DNA of 61,542 bases from ZC4RG19 sp017577565 (GCA_047459075.1 VSCH01000017.1:1-61542); one strand, 5' to 3'; counted from the stretch's first letter, positions 46,338 to 55,620 are shown. Program-made: numbers and translations. The notes: generated by a model from the sequence alone, not told the origin.

Positions 46338-47234
46338 TCACGCCGAGCGAGGGTCGGCCGCCTCGACCGCCCCGGCATCGGACAGCCAGCCCAGGAGCGG
46401 CCCCCGCAGCCCCTCGCCACCCTTGTAGGCGACCAGCTCGTCGGACCACGACCGCACCGCCTCGGCCATGCGGGCCCGCAGGTCGGGGCGGGCGGCCACG
46501 ACCCGCAGCGGGGCCTGCTGCGTGCGGATCGTGAACACGATCGCCCCCGAGCGCGGCAGGCGCCGCAGCGTCTGGTACTCGCTGCGCAGCCACAGCCGGT
46601 CACCGGCGTCGGCGGCGGTGAGCGGTGGGTCGGGCAGCGGGGCCGGCTCCGGTGCGTACAGGCGGTCGTCGACGTGGACCAGCCAGTTGCGGCGCCACGA
46701 CCCCCGGCCGGGGGCGAGCCGGTCGAGGACGCGGTCGACCCGGGCCGAGAGCTCCTCGGCGTAGTGGGGGACCGGGCCGTGGACCTCGGCCATCGGGCGC
46801 CCCACCTTGTCCCGGAGCCGCCAGTGCGAGGGGAAGCACACGCAGCCGGCGGCGAGCACCCAGCCCACCGGGCGACGCACGAGCAGGCAGAGGTCCTCGG
46901 CCACCGGACGGGCGGCGGCGACCAGCAGCGACGCGGGGTCGTCGCCGTCGGCGGCCACCGGGGCCCCCACGGCCTCGCCGACCAGCGCGGCGAGCTCCCG
47001 GGCCGCGGCGAGGAGGTCGTGCTCGGGGCCGCCCGTCACCGCCACCACGTCCTCCGGGTGGGCGGCGAGCACCGCCCGGTTGGCGGCCAGCGCCGCCGGG
47101 TCGTCGACGGTGAGCCACCGGCCCGGCGCGAGCGCCCGCAGGCCCATGGCGAGGAACGGCGGGCCCGGCCTAGGGTCGATCTCGTCCAGCCACCCCGGGG
47201 TGCCGGGGCACCGGGGCGCTGCCTGCTGGTCCAC
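46338..47234 (-). CDS. DUF3445 family protein (heme-dependent oxidative N-demethylase-like)
   Basis: The 298-residue protein has the family blocks CFPSHWRLRDKVGRPM, VHGPVPHY, RRNWLVHVDD and LRSEYQTLRRLPRSGA. DUF3445 includes the heme-dependent oxidative N-demethylase alpha subunit, hence the putative call. GTG 47234 lies seven bases after TACGGT (47247-47242). Confidence 0.75.
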   Translation of the reverse strand: MDQQAAPRCPGTPGWLDEIDPRPGPPFLAMGLRALAPGRWLTVDDPAALAANRAVLAAHPEDVVAVTGGPEHDLLAAARELAALVGEAVGAPVAADGDDPASLLVAAARPVAEDLCLLVRRPVGWVLAAGCVCFPSHWRLRDKVGRPMAEVHGPVPHYAEELSARVDRVLDRLAPGRGSWRRNWLVHVDDRLYAPEPAPLPDPPLTAADAGDRLWLRSEYQTLRRLPRSGAIVFTIRTQQAPLRVVAARPDLRARMAEAVRSWSDELVAYKGGEGLRGPLLGWLSDAGAVEAADPRSA

Positions 47235-47301
47235 GCCCGGGACCGTACGCGCGGCGGCTCGGCGCCGTCAGGTGCCCCCTGCCCGAACGGAGGAGCGCAG
47301 C

Positions 47302-47865
47302 GTGACCACACCGCCGACCGGGCCGTCCGGCGACGAGAGCACCGAGGGCACGACGCCGCCGTCGTTCCGGTGGGCGTCCGACGAGGCGCCGCCCGCCGCC
47401 GCCCGAGCCGTACCGCCACCGGTCGAGCAGCCGGCGAGCATCCGGCTCGCGGTGCGCCTCATGTACCTGGGCGCGGCGCTGACGCTGATCGGCGTGCTCG
47501 TCGGCCTCACACAGACCGACCAGATCCGCGAGGCGATCCAGGAGGCCGACGACTCCCTGTCCGGGGACGAGCTCGACATGGCCGTGAACGTCGCCGTCGC
47601 CATGTCGGTGGTCTTCGGTCTCGTCGGCGTCGGGCTGTGGATCTGGATGGCGGTGGTGAACGGGCGGGGCGAGAGCTGGGCCCGGGTCGTGGCCACCGTG
47701 CTGGCGGGCCTGAACCTGGTGAGCATCGTGTTCACCGTCGCCGGCGGGGGCGCCACGACGGTGACCTACGTGTCGTCCGCGATCAGCGTCGCGCTGGCGG
47801 CCGTCATCCTCGTGCTGCTCTACCGGCCCGAGTCCAGCCGCTTCTACGAGCTGCGCAGCCGCTGA
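47302..47865 (+). CDS. Membrane protein of unknown function
   Basis: The 187-residue protein has a Pro/Thr-rich N-terminus and about four hydrophobic helices (LMYLGAALTLIGVLVGLT, MSVVFGLVGVGLWIWMAV, VVATVLAGLNLVSIVFTVAG, AISVALAAVILVLLY). Related Pro-rich/TM proteins are common in actinobacteria. GTG 47302 has a Shine-Dalgarno GGAGGAG. Confidence 0.65.
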   Translation: MTTPPTGPSGDESTEGTTPPSFRWASDEAPPAAARAVPPPVEQPASIRLAVRLMYLGAALTLIGVLVGLTQTDQIREAIQEADDSLSGDELDMAVNVAVAMSVVFGLVGVGLWIWMAVVNGRGESWARVVATVLAGLNLVSIVFTVAGGGATTVTYVSSAISVALAAVILVLLYRPESSRFYELRSR

Positions 47866-47886
47866 CGCCGGCGCGCGCGGCCGGCG
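47866..47886. terminator. Bidirectional terminator hairpin
   Basis: Arms CGCCGGC and GCCGGCG with a seven-base loop directly follow the stop of the membrane protein gene and precede the stop of the convergent MBL-fold gene. Confidence 0.5.
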
Positions 47887-47890
47887 GCGG

Positions 47891-48703
47891 TCAGGCGAGG
47901 CCGGCGAGGCGGAGCATCGACGGGGGCACGCCGTCGTCGCCGGATGCCAGCATGTGCGCCCGCTCGACGTTGACGACGTCGTGCTCCCGGTCGGACCACT
48001 CGTCCCACGGCCCCGGCGGGATCCGCCCGGGGTCCCCGTCCGCCGCCACGCACGCCCGCAGGTAGGCCTGCAGCTCGCGGACCTCCCCCTCGCCGCCGAT
48101 CGGGCCGTGCCCCGGGACGATGACCGGGGCCAGCTCGACCAGGCGGTCGAGCTCGTCGGCCCACCGGGCCGGGTCGCCCTGCCAGCACAGCGGCGTGGCG
48201 CCGAAGCTGCACATCGCCCCGGCGAACAGCACGCCGGCCCCGGGCACCAGCGCCACCAGGTTCTCCGCCATCTGCCCGCCGGTGGCGAGCACGACGACGG
48301 CGTCGGTGAGCTGCACGTCGGATGCGACGACGTGGCTCACCGGGCGGGTGACGACCTCGTCGAACGCGTCGGCCTCGTCGGGGAACAGCGCCCGCCAGCT
48401 CGCCGTGTTGGGCGGCTGGTCGAGGTGGACGCTCGCCTGCGGGCTGCCGTAGACGGCGGCCAGGTTGAACCGGCCGGTGCCCCCCACCTGCTCGACGCTG
48501 CTGCCGGTCAGCACGATGCGTCGCACCCGCAGGCCGAGGTCGTCGAGGGCCGCCGCGAACGGCTCGTACTGCGACGGCGTCATCAGCGTGTCGACGACGG
48601 TCGCGCCGTCGGGGTCGACGACGACCCCCGCGTTGGGCCGGCCGCGGCGGGGCGGGTGCTGGAGCCAGGCCATGACCCCCGCGTCGAGGAGCTCGAGTGC
48701 CAC
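47891..48703 (-). CDS. MBL-fold protein lacking the canonical metal motif
   Basis: The 270-residue protein has a metallo-beta-lactamase fold outline: GVVVDPDGATVVDTL, RRIVLTGSSVEQVGG, VVPGHGPIGGEGE. At residues 66-72, where active enzymes have HxHxDH, it has TGSSVEQ, so the main metal site is lost. The VPGHG loop is kept. GTG 48703 lies seven bases after TAGCCT (48716-48711). Function unknown; binding or a different chemistry is possible. Confidence 0.7.
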   Translation of the reverse strand: MALELLDAGVMAWLQHPPRRGRPNAGVVVDPDGATVVDTLMTPSQYEPFAAALDDLGLRVRRIVLTGSSVEQVGGTGRFNLAAVYGSPQASVHLDQPPNTASWRALFPDEADAFDEVVTRPVSHVVASDVQLTDAVVVLATGGQMAENLVALVPGAGVLFAGAMCSFGATPLCWQGDPARWADELDRLVELAPVIVPGHGPIGGEGEVRELQAYLRACVAADGDPGRIPPGPWDEWSDREHDVVNVERAHMLASGDDGVPPSMLRLAGLA

Positions 48704-48832
48704 CGAGCGGAGGCTAACCGTGGCGGATCGGGTGCACAGCGCGACCGCCGATCGGCGTGAACATGTTGCCGTCCGCGCCCCGGGGCTACAGTTCCACACG
48801 GACAGCGGTCAGGGACACGACGAAGGCGGGCC

Positions 48833-48919
48833 ATGGACACGGACGCGGGCAAAGAACGGCGCGCGCTGCGCGAGGGCCGGGATCGAGCGCGCCCGAGCGG
48901 GCGTCGAGGCGGGGGCTGA
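48833..48919 (+). CDS. Possible 28-codon Arg-rich upstream ORF
   Basis: ATG 48833 to TGA 48917-48919 encodes a 28-residue Arg/Gly-rich peptide. It ends two bases before the GTG of the IclR gene and follows a -10-like TACAGT (48787-48792). It may be a leader ORF coupling translation of the regulator, or chance. Confidence 0.25.
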   Translation: MDTDAGKERRALREGRDRARPSGRRGGG

Positions 48920-48921
48920 GC

Positions 48922-49821
48922 GTGGCGCGGCCGGCTCCGGGGGCCGAACGCACGGTGGCGGTCCTCGAACTCATGGCCGCCCACCCCGACGAGCGCTTCA
49001 CGCTCTCGGAGGTGGCGCGCCGCTGCGGCCTGAACAAGGCGACCGCCCACGCGCTGCTGAGCGCGCTCACCGCGCGTGGCGTGCTGGTGCGCCACCCGGA
49101 CGAGAAGCGGTACTCGCTCGGGCCGCGGCTCGTCGCCATCGGCGAGGCGGCCCGGCGGGGCTACACGGCGGCCGACTTCGTCCCGCCCGTGCTGGAGGAG
49201 CTCGCCCGGACGACGGGCCTGTGGGCCCGGGCCTGGCAGTTCGCCGGCGACCACATCGCCTGCAACGCGGAGGCCGGGGTGCCCGAGGGCGTGCGGCCGT
49301 CGGTGGGCACCCTCCGCCTGCCGGTCGCCCCGCCGGTGGGTGCGGTGTTCATGGCGTGGGCCGACACGCTCACGGTCGAGGCCTGGCTGGCCCGGGCGGC
49401 GTCCGTCGAGGCGGTCCCGCCCACGCTCGACGCGCTCCCGGTCGTCCGCCGGCAGCGGTTCGCGGTCATGCTGGCCTCGCCGGAGTGGCGGCGCCTGTCC
49501 GGGGCGCTGCCGTCCAACGGGCAGGTCGGGAGCGCCGGGGCGGCACCGGTCGAGGGCGAGACCCGGCGGGCGCTGCTGGCGGCCGTCGCCCGCCAGCGGC
49601 TGCTGGCCGTCGAGCTCGACGACTCGGCCGGCTACCGGATCGCCGACGTCATCGCGCCGGTGTTCGACGCCGCCGGCGGGGTCGACCTCACCCTGTCGCT
49701 GACGGTCGTCGACGACCGGGAGCTGCGGGGGGCCGAGGTGCGGGCGCTCGCCGGGCGCGTCGTCGAGGCCGCCGACCAGCTCACCGGGGCGATCTGCGGC
49801 CGGATCCCCGACGTCGGCTGA
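48922..49821 (+). CDS. IclR family transcriptional regulator
   Basis: Repressor-type regulator with an N-terminal winged helix (VLELMAAHPDERFTLSEVARRC, GLNKATAHALLSALTARGVL) and a C-terminal IclR effector domain. 299 residues. GTG 48922 has a GGGGG Shine-Dalgarno-like run. The acyl-CoA dehydrogenase gene downstream, 118 bases away on the same strand, is a plausible target. The reading frame is open upstream to 48757, but that part is not protein-like. Confidence 0.82.
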   Translation: MARPAPGAERTVAVLELMAAHPDERFTLSEVARRCGLNKATAHALLSALTARGVLVRHPDEKRYSLGPRLVAIGEAARRGYTAADFVPPVLEELARTTGLWARAWQFAGDHIACNAEAGVPEGVRPSVGTLRLPVAPPVGAVFMAWADTLTVEAWLARAASVEAVPPTLDALPVVRRQRFAVMLASPEWRRLSGALPSNGQVGSAGAAPVEGETRRALLAAVARQRLLAVELDDSAGYRIADVIAPVFDAAGGVDLTLSLTVVDDRELRGAEVRALAGRVVEAADQLTGAICGRIPDVG

Positions 49822-49939
49822 CGGGCCGCGCCGGTGGGCCGGGCGACGCGCGCCCGGCCCGCCACGCAGGTCGCGCACGAGGTGACATGACGTCGCCATC
49901 AGGTTTCGGGGCTCGACGCCGCGGCCTACCGTTCACCGC

Positions 49940-51718
49940 ATGTCGGACTACTCGGCACCCCTCGCCGACATGCGGTTCGTCCTCGAGAACGTGGTCGACC
50001 TGCCGGCGCTCTCGGCGCTCCCCGGCTACGAGCACGCCGAGCCGGAGCTCGTCTACGGCGTCCTCGAGGAGTCGGGCCGCTTCTTCGCCCAGGAGGTCGG
50101 CCCCCTCAACCGGGTCGGCGACCTGCAGCACAGCCGGCGCAACGACGACGGGACGGTGACGACGCCCGACGGCTTCCGCGACGCCTACCGGCGCTACGTG
50201 GAGGCCGGGTGGGGCGGCGTCCCCTTCCCCGCGGAGTACGGGGGCGGGGGGTTCCCCTGGATCGTCACCATCGCCATGCAGGAGATGCTGACGGCCGCCA
50301 ACATGGCGTTCTCCCTCTGCCCGCTGCTCACCCAGGGCGCCATCGACATGCTGCTCCACTACGGCTCGGAGGAGCAGCGCGAGCGGTTCCTGCCGAAGAT
50401 GGTGACGGGCGAGTGGACCGGCACCATGAACCTCACCGAGCCGCAGGCGGGGTCCGACCTCGGGGCGCTGACCACCCGGGCCGAGCAGGCCGACGACGGC
50501 ACCTGGCGCATCACCGGCCAGAAGATCTTCATCACCTACGGCGAGCACGACCTGGCCGAGAACATCATCCACCTGGTGCTGGCCCGCATCCCGGGCTCGC
50601 CCCCGGGCACCAAGGGCATCTCCTGCTTCATCGTGCCCAAGGTGCTGGTGAACGACGACGGCTCCCTCGGCGAGCGCAACGCCGTCCACTGCGTGTCCAT
50701 CGAGCAGAAGATGGGCATCAACGCCAGCCCGACCTGCGTCATGTCCTACGAGGGCGCCGTCGGCTACCTGGTCGGCGAGCCCAACCAGGGCATGCGCTAC
50801 ATGTTCAAGATGATGAACAACGCCCGCCTGTCGGTGGGCGTCGAGGGCCTGGCGGTCGGGGAGCGGGCCTACCAGCAGGCCGTCGCCTACGCGAAGGAGC
50901 GGCGCCAGGGCCGGGCACCGGGGGCGCCCCCCGGCGAGCAGTCCCCGATCGTCGAGCACCCGGACGTGCGGCGCATGCTGCTGACCATGCGGTCGCAGCT
51001 CGAGGCGCTGCGCTGCCTGGCCTACCTCAACGCCGAGTGCATCGACCTGGCCGCCCGCCACCCGGACGAGGACGTCCGCACCCGCCGGCAGGAGCTGGCC
51101 GACCTGCTCACGCCCATCACCAAGGCGTGGGGCACCGACCTCGGCGTCGAGATCACCTCGCTCGCCCTCCAGGTCCACGGCGGCATGGGCTACATCGAGG
51201 AGACCGGCGTCGCCCAGCACTACCGGGACATCCGCATCGCCCCCATCTACGAGGGCACCAACGGGATCCAGGCCATGGACCTGGTCGGGCGCAAGCTGCC
51301 GATGCGGTCCGGCGGCGTGATCGCCGACCTGCTGGCCGACATCGAGGGCACCGCCGCCGAGCTGGCCGCCGGGGACGGCGACCTGGCCGCCATCGGCAAG
51401 CGGCTGGCGGACGCCCACACGGTGCTGAAGGAGACCACCGACTGGCTGCTGGCCAACGGCCTGGCCGACCCCAACAACGCGCTGGCGGGCGCCACGCCCT
51501 ACCTGCGGATGTGCGGCATCGTCGTCGGCGGCTGGCTGCTGGCCCGCAGCGCCCGGGCGGCCCGGCGGCTGCTCGACGCCGGCGAGGGCGACGCCGACTT
51601 CCTCCGGCAGAAGCTGGTGACGGCGAAGTTCTACGCCGAGCAGATCCTGCCCCAGGCGTCGGGGCTGGCCCCCGCGGTGACCGCCGGTCCCGCCGACCTG
51701 TTGGCGGCCGCCTTCTGA
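49940..51718 (+). CDS. Acyl-CoA dehydrogenase
   Basis: FAD-dependent alpha,beta-dehydrogenation of an acyl-CoA. The 592-residue protein is the long (FadE5-like) form, with MNLTEPQAGSDLGAL, LALQVHGGMGYIEETG and the catalytic-Glu region APIYEGTNGIQAMDL, plus an extra C-terminal domain. ATG 49940 lies seven bases after TACCGT (49927-49932). A preceding IclR gene may regulate it. Confidence 0.93.
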   Translation: MSDYSAPLADMRFVLENVVDLPALSALPGYEHAEPELVYGVLEESGRFFAQEVGPLNRVGDLQHSRRNDDGTVTTPDGFRDAYRRYVEAGWGGVPFPAEYGGGGFPWIVTIAMQEMLTAANMAFSLCPLLTQGAIDMLLHYGSEEQRERFLPKMVTGEWTGTMNLTEPQAGSDLGALTTRAEQADDGTWRITGQKIFITYGEHDLAENIIHLVLARIPGSPPGTKGISCFIVPKVLVNDDGSLGERNAVHCVSIEQKMGINASPTCVMSYEGAVGYLVGEPNQGMRYMFKMMNNARLSVGVEGLAVGERAYQQAVAYAKERRQGRAPGAPPGEQSPIVEHPDVRRMLLTMRSQLEALRCLAYLNAECIDLAARHPDEDVRTRRQELADLLTPITKAWGTDLGVEITSLALQVHGGMGYIEETGVAQHYRDIRIAPIYEGTNGIQAMDLVGRKLPMRSGGVIADLLADIEGTAAELAAGDGDLAAIGKRLADAHTVLKETTDWLLANGLADPNNALAGATPYLRMCGIVVGGWLLARSARAARRLLDAGEGDADFLRQKLVTAKFYAEQILPQASGLAPAVTAGPADLLAAAF

Positions 51719-51752
51719 CCAGGTGGCCGCCGGCTCGGCGCTCCGCCCGCGG

Positions 51753-52577
51753 TCAGGGGTGGGGCGGGGTGCCGTAGGCGGCGAGCACCTCGGCCGACAC
51801 CGCCGACCACAACGGCGGCGCCCAGTCGCCGAACTCCCGGTCGGTGAGCACGACGCAGGCCACGGCGGCGTCGGGGTCGACCCACAGGAAGGTCCCGGCG
51901 CCGCCGAAGTGGCCGAAGGTGCGGGGCGAGCCACCGGGCGCCGTCCAGTGGGGCGACTTCGTGCCCTTCAGCTCGAACCCGAGCCCCCACGGGTTGGGGT
52001 CGTAGCTGCCCAGTCCGGGGACGACGCCGGCCAGGCCGGGGAACTGCTCGGTCGTGGCCTCGGCCAGGGTGGCCGGCGCGAGCAGGGTGGGGGAGAGCAG
52101 CTCGGCGGCGAAGCGCGCCAGGTCGTCGACGGTCGACCAGCCGTCCTTGGCCACCGATCCCCGCAGCTCGCTCGCGTGCATGCCGAGCGGCGCCAGCACC
52201 GCCTCGTGCAGGTACTCGGCGGCCGACATGCCGGCCGCGGCCTCGAGCGCCTCGCCCAGCCGCTCGAAGCCGGTGTTGCTGTAGATGCGGCGCCGGCCCG
52301 GCGGGGCGATCGGCTCGTCGCCCTCGAACGGCAGGCCCGAGGCGTGGGCCATGAGGTGCCGAACGGTCGACCCGGGCGGGCCGGCGGGTGCGTCGAGGTC
52401 GAGGGTCCCCTCCTCGACGGCGATCAGGCAGGCGTAGGCGACGAGCAGCTTCGTCACCGAGGCGATCCGCGTCCGCCACCCGGTGGGCCCGTGGGTGGCC
52501 ACGGTGCCCTGCGGCGTGACGACGGCGCCGGCGGCGGTGGGCACCGGCCAGGTGGCGAGGGCGTCGAGCGGCGGCAC
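51753..52577 (-). CDS. Beta-lactamase-like serine hydrolase
   Basis: Class C beta-lactamase/esterase fold, 274 residues. The SxxK motif (ASVTK), the YSN motif (IYSNTGF) and HFGGAGT near the C-terminus are all in place. No signal peptide, so an intracellular esterase or peptidase-like role is more likely than antibiotic resistance. GTG 52577 lies eight bases after TAGCGT (52591-52586). Confidence 0.82.
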   Translation of the reverse strand: MPPLDALATWPVPTAAGAVVTPQGTVATHGPTGWRTRIASVTKLLVAYACLIAVEEGTLDLDAPAGPPGSTVRHLMAHASGLPFEGDEPIAPPGRRRIYSNTGFERLGEALEAAAGMSAAEYLHEAVLAPLGMHASELRGSVAKDGWSTVDDLARFAAELLSPTLLAPATLAEATTEQFPGLAGVVPGLGSYDPNPWGLGFELKGTKSPHWTAPGGSPRTFGHFGGAGTFLWVDPDAAVACVVLTDREFGDWAPPLWSAVSAEVLAAYGTPPHP

Positions 52578-52630
52578 GGCCGGACACGCTACCGGCGCCC
52601 CACGCGGCGGGCCGGGTGCCCGCAGGGCGG

Positions 52631-52644
52631 GTGAGAGCGCTCAC
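52631..52644 (+). promoter_or_regulatory. Inverted repeat upstream of the cyclase gene, LacI-family-operator-like
   Basis: GTGAG-AGCG-CTCAC contains the GAGCGCTC core of actinobacterial LacI-family (CebR-type) operators, at the expected -35 position of the promoter whose -10 box TAGCAT is at 52662-52667. A regulator binding here is inference. Confidence 0.4.
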
Positions 52645-52675
52645 CAGCGGTTCCGGCCCACTAGCATCCCTGGCC

Positions 52676-53224
52676 GTGCAGCAGCTCCCAGACGACCAGA
52701 ACGCCGACGCGCTGGTCCGCCGGAACTTCGCCTTCATCGACCTCTGCGGCTTCACGTCGCTGACCGACGAGAAGGGGGTCGGCGAGGCCGTGATGGCGCT
52801 GTCGACGTTCCGGTCCGTCGTCCGTGAGCGGGCGGGCTGGCGCGGGGTGCGGGTGGCCAAGTGGCTGGGCGACGGCGCCATGCTCGTCGCCACCGAGCCC
52901 CGGCCCCTGCTCGACGCCGTCCTGCGCATGGAGCAGGCGCTCGACGCCCGGGGCTGCCCGCTGCCGCTGCGGGGCGGCATCGCCGCGGGTCGGGTCATCC
53001 TCTTCGAGGGCGACGACTACATCGGGCGGCCGGTCAACCTCGCCGCCCGGCTGTGCGACGAGGCCGAGCCCCACCAGCTCCTCGTCACCGCCTCGCTGTT
53101 CGACGCCTCCGGCGAGGGGCTGGCGCACCGGCGCCTCGGCCCCCACGAGATCCGGGGGTTCAACCGCCCCGTCGAGGTGATCGACATGGGCGACGCGGCC
53201 CGCCGGCACATGTCGGTCGGCTGA
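52676..53224 (+). CDS. Class III adenylate/guanylate cyclase domain protein
   Basis: Stand-alone cyclase catalytic domain, 182 residues. Seen: metal-binding FAFIDLCGFTSLT (Asp22), WLGDGAMLVA (Asp66), and PVNLAARLCDEAE with the transition-state Asn and Arg. No sensor domain. GTG 52676 lies eight bases after TAGCAT. Whether it makes cAMP or is inactive cannot be proven. Confidence 0.83.
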   Translation: MQQLPDDQNADALVRRNFAFIDLCGFTSLTDEKGVGEAVMALSTFRSVVRERAGWRGVRVAKWLGDGAMLVATEPRPLLDAVLRMEQALDARGCPLPLRGGIAAGRVILFEGDDYIGRPVNLAARLCDEAEPHQLLVTASLFDASGEGLAHRRLGPHEIRGFNRPVEVIDMGDAARRHMSVG

Positions 53225-53329
53225 CCTCGGCCGCCGCGGGCCGCCGTCGCGTCGTCGCTCGGGGTGGTCCCCGCACGCTGCGGGCGATGACGGCCGCCGG
53301 ACGTGCTGCCGGTAAGCTGGTCGAGAACC

Positions 53330-54511
53330 ATGCGCAACGACGACCAAGTCACGTTCTCTGCGCTGGGCGTGTCGTCCGACCTCGTGGCCGTGCTGAACGA
53401 GGCCGGCCTCACCACCGCCTTCCCCGTCCAGCGGCTCTGCATCCCCGACGGCCTCGCCGGCCGGGACGTCTGCGGCAAGGCCAAGACCGGCTCCGGCAAG
53501 ACGCTCGCGTTCGGCATCCCCCTGATCGAGCGGGTCAAGCCCGCGTCCCCGAAGCGGCCGACCGGCCTGGTGCTCGTGCCGACGCGCGAGCTGGCCATCC
53601 AGGTGGCCGACGTGCTGAAGATGCTGGCCGACGCCCGGTCGCTGCGGCTGGTCGCGGTGTACGGCGGCGCCCAGATGCGCAAGCAGATCGCCGCGCTCGA
53701 GCAGGGCGTCGAGATCGTCGTCGCCACCCCGGGCCGGCTGATCGACCTCATCGACCGCGGCGTGGCCGACCTGACCGACATCGGCATCGTCGTCATCGAC
53801 GAGGCCGACCGGATGGCCGACATGGGGTTCATGCCCCAGGTCGAGTGGGTGCTGCGGCACATCGAGGGCAGCCACCAGACGCTGCTGTTCTCGGCCACGC
53901 TCGACGGCGGCATCCAGGGCCTGGTCGACCGCTACCAGCGCGACCCCGTGTTCCACGAGGTCGGCTCGCCGACGCACACCGTCGACAAGATGGCCCACCG
54001 CTTCCTCCTGGTGCACGAGATGGACAAGCACCGGGTGGCCGCGGCCATCGCCCGCTCGGCGTCGCGCTGCCTCGTGTTCACCAACACGAAGCGGGCCGCC
54101 GACAAGCTCGCCCGCCAGCTGGAGGGCGAGGGCGTCGACGCCAAGGCCATCCACGGCGACCTGCGCCAGGAGGTCCGGGAGCGGGCGCTCAAGCGGTTCG
54201 CGAGCGGCAAGCTCCGGGCGCTCGTGGCCACCGACGTCGCCGCCCGGGGCCTCGACATCGACGAGCTGGACGTCGTCATCCAGGCCGACCCGGCGCCCGA
54301 CCCGAAGACCTACCTCCACCGGGCCGGCCGCACCGCCCGGGCGGGCGCCACGGGCCTCGCGGTCACGCTCGTGCTCTGGAACGAGGAGCTCGACGTGCGC
54401 CGGCTGAAGCGCCGGCTGGGGCTGGACGAGCCGATCGTCGAGATGTTCTCCAACGACAAGCGGCTGGCCGACCTCGCGAGCTGGAACCCGGCCGCCGAGG
54501 GCGCGGCCTGA
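53330..54511 (+). CDS. DEAD-box RNA helicase
   Basis: The 393-residue protein has all the motifs: AKTGSGKT, PTRELAIQ, GGAQMRKQ, TPGRL, IDEADRMADMGF, FSATL, HGDLRQ, ATDVAARGLD and HRAGRTARAG. C-terminal tail short. ATG 53330 has an 11-base leader after TAAGCT (53313-53318). RhlE/RhlB-like. Confidence 0.93.
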   Translation: MRNDDQVTFSALGVSSDLVAVLNEAGLTTAFPVQRLCIPDGLAGRDVCGKAKTGSGKTLAFGIPLIERVKPASPKRPTGLVLVPTRELAIQVADVLKMLADARSLRLVAVYGGAQMRKQIAALEQGVEIVVATPGRLIDLIDRGVADLTDIGIVVIDEADRMADMGFMPQVEWVLRHIEGSHQTLLFSATLDGGIQGLVDRYQRDPVFHEVGSPTHTVDKMAHRFLLVHEMDKHRVAAAIARSASRCLVFTNTKRAADKLARQLEGEGVDAKAIHGDLRQEVRERALKRFASGKLRALVATDVAARGLDIDELDVVIQADPAPDPKTYLHRAGRTARAGATGLAVTLVLWNEELDVRRLKRRLGLDEPIVEMFSNDKRLADLASWNPAAEGAA

Positions 54512-54532
54512 CCGCGGGCCGGCGCCGGGCGC

Positions 54533-55066
54533 TCAGAGCGCGTCGAGGGCCAGGGCCCAGAGCAGCGAGGTCAGCGACAGCCCGTCGGTGACCTTCCCCG
54601 CGGCGATCAGCTCGCGGACCTCGTCGACCGGCACCCAGGCGACCCGCTCGCTCTCGGTGGGGTCGGCCGGCTCGCCCACGTGCTCGGCGCCGTCGGCGAC
54701 GAACACGTGGAACACCTGGTCGGACGAGCCGTTGCTCGGCGCGTAGGCGCCGAGCTTCCGCAGCGGGCCGGGTCGCCAGCCGGTCTCCTCCAGCGCCTCC
54801 CGGGCGGCCGCCTGCTCGGGGGTCTCGCCGTGCTCGATGGCGCCGGCCGGCACCTCCCAGCCCCAGGTGTCGGTGATGAACCGGTGCCGCCACAGCAGGA
54901 GCACGCCCCGGTCGGGGTCGTGGACGACCGTGCCCGCCGCCTGCTTGGGGTAGCGGACGACGTGGTGGTCGAACCGCCGGGCGCCGGGGATCTCGACGTC
55001 GACGAGCACCAGGCGCATCCAGTCGGAGTCATAGATCGGCCGTTCGCCGTGGACTGTCCAGCGCAC
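54533..55066 (-). CDS. Nudix hydrolase, ADP-ribose pyrophosphatase type
   Basis: The 177-residue protein has the Nudix box GAIEHGETPEQAAAREALEE with a preceding GWEVPAG, typical of ADP-ribose pyrophosphatases. GTG 55066 lies seven bases after TACCGT (55079-55074); another GTG at 55075 is in frame but overlaps the box. Confidence 0.83.
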   Translation of the reverse strand: MRWTVHGERPIYDSDWMRLVLVDVEIPGARRFDHHVVRYPKQAAGTVVHDPDRGVLLLWRHRFITDTWGWEVPAGAIEHGETPEQAAAREALEETGWRPGPLRKLGAYAPSNGSSDQVFHVFVADGAEHVGEPADPTESERVAWVPVDEVRELIAAGKVTDGLSLTSLLWALALDAL

Positions 55067-55116
55067 CGGGCCCACGGTAACGGGGCGGCCCGCCGGCGGA
55101 CGAAGGAGGGTGCCCG

Positions 55117-55620
55117 TCAGAGGGGGCGCCACATGGCGATGTGGGGGCCGATCTCCGGGTCCTCCCAGGGCTCGCCGTGGGTGCGGAAGCCGGCCCGCTC
55201 GTAGAACCGCTGGGCCGGCGTCCGGGCGTTGCACCACACGAGCGTGCCGCCCTGGGCCGCGACGTGGTCCACCACCGCGGCGACCACGCGGCTGCCCACG
55301 CCCCGGGAGCGCCAGCCGGGGTCGGTCGCCATGCCGCGGAGCCGCCAGGCGCCTGGCCGGTCGGGCAGCCACGGGCAGGGCTCGGGGTAGACGATCGCGG
55401 TGCCCACCACCGTGCCGTCCGGCGCCGTCGCCGCGAAGGCCGCCGTGTCGGGCAGGTCGTCGACCGGGAGGCGGGCCCGCTCGGGTGGGGCGCCGTCCCG
55501 CAGGACCCGGCTGCGCAGGGCGTAGGTCACCGGGGGCTCGACGCGCGCCACCGTCACGTCGGCGGCCCGGTCCTCGTCGGTGGGTAGCAGGGCCTCGTCG
55601 GGGGCGTCACCGGGGGTCAT
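55117..55620 (-). CDS. GNAT family N-acetyltransferase
   Basis: The 167-residue protein has the GNAT core: MATDPGWRSRGVGSRVVAAV with the acetyl-CoA loop RSRGVG, and YERAGFRTHGEPW. Substrate unknown. ATG 55620 and the ATG of the divergent DNA methylase gene at 55647 are only 26 bases apart, and each seems to be driven by its own -10 box within a shared palindrome. Confidence 0.83.
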   Translation of the reverse strand: MTPGDAPDEALLPTDEDRAADVTVARVEPPVTYALRSRVLRDGAPPERARLPVDDLPDTAAFAATAPDGTVVGTAIVYPEPCPWLPDRPGAWRLRGMATDPGWRSRGVGSRVVAAVVDHVAAQGGTLVWCNARTPAQRFYERAGFRTHGEPWEDPEIGPHIAMWRPL

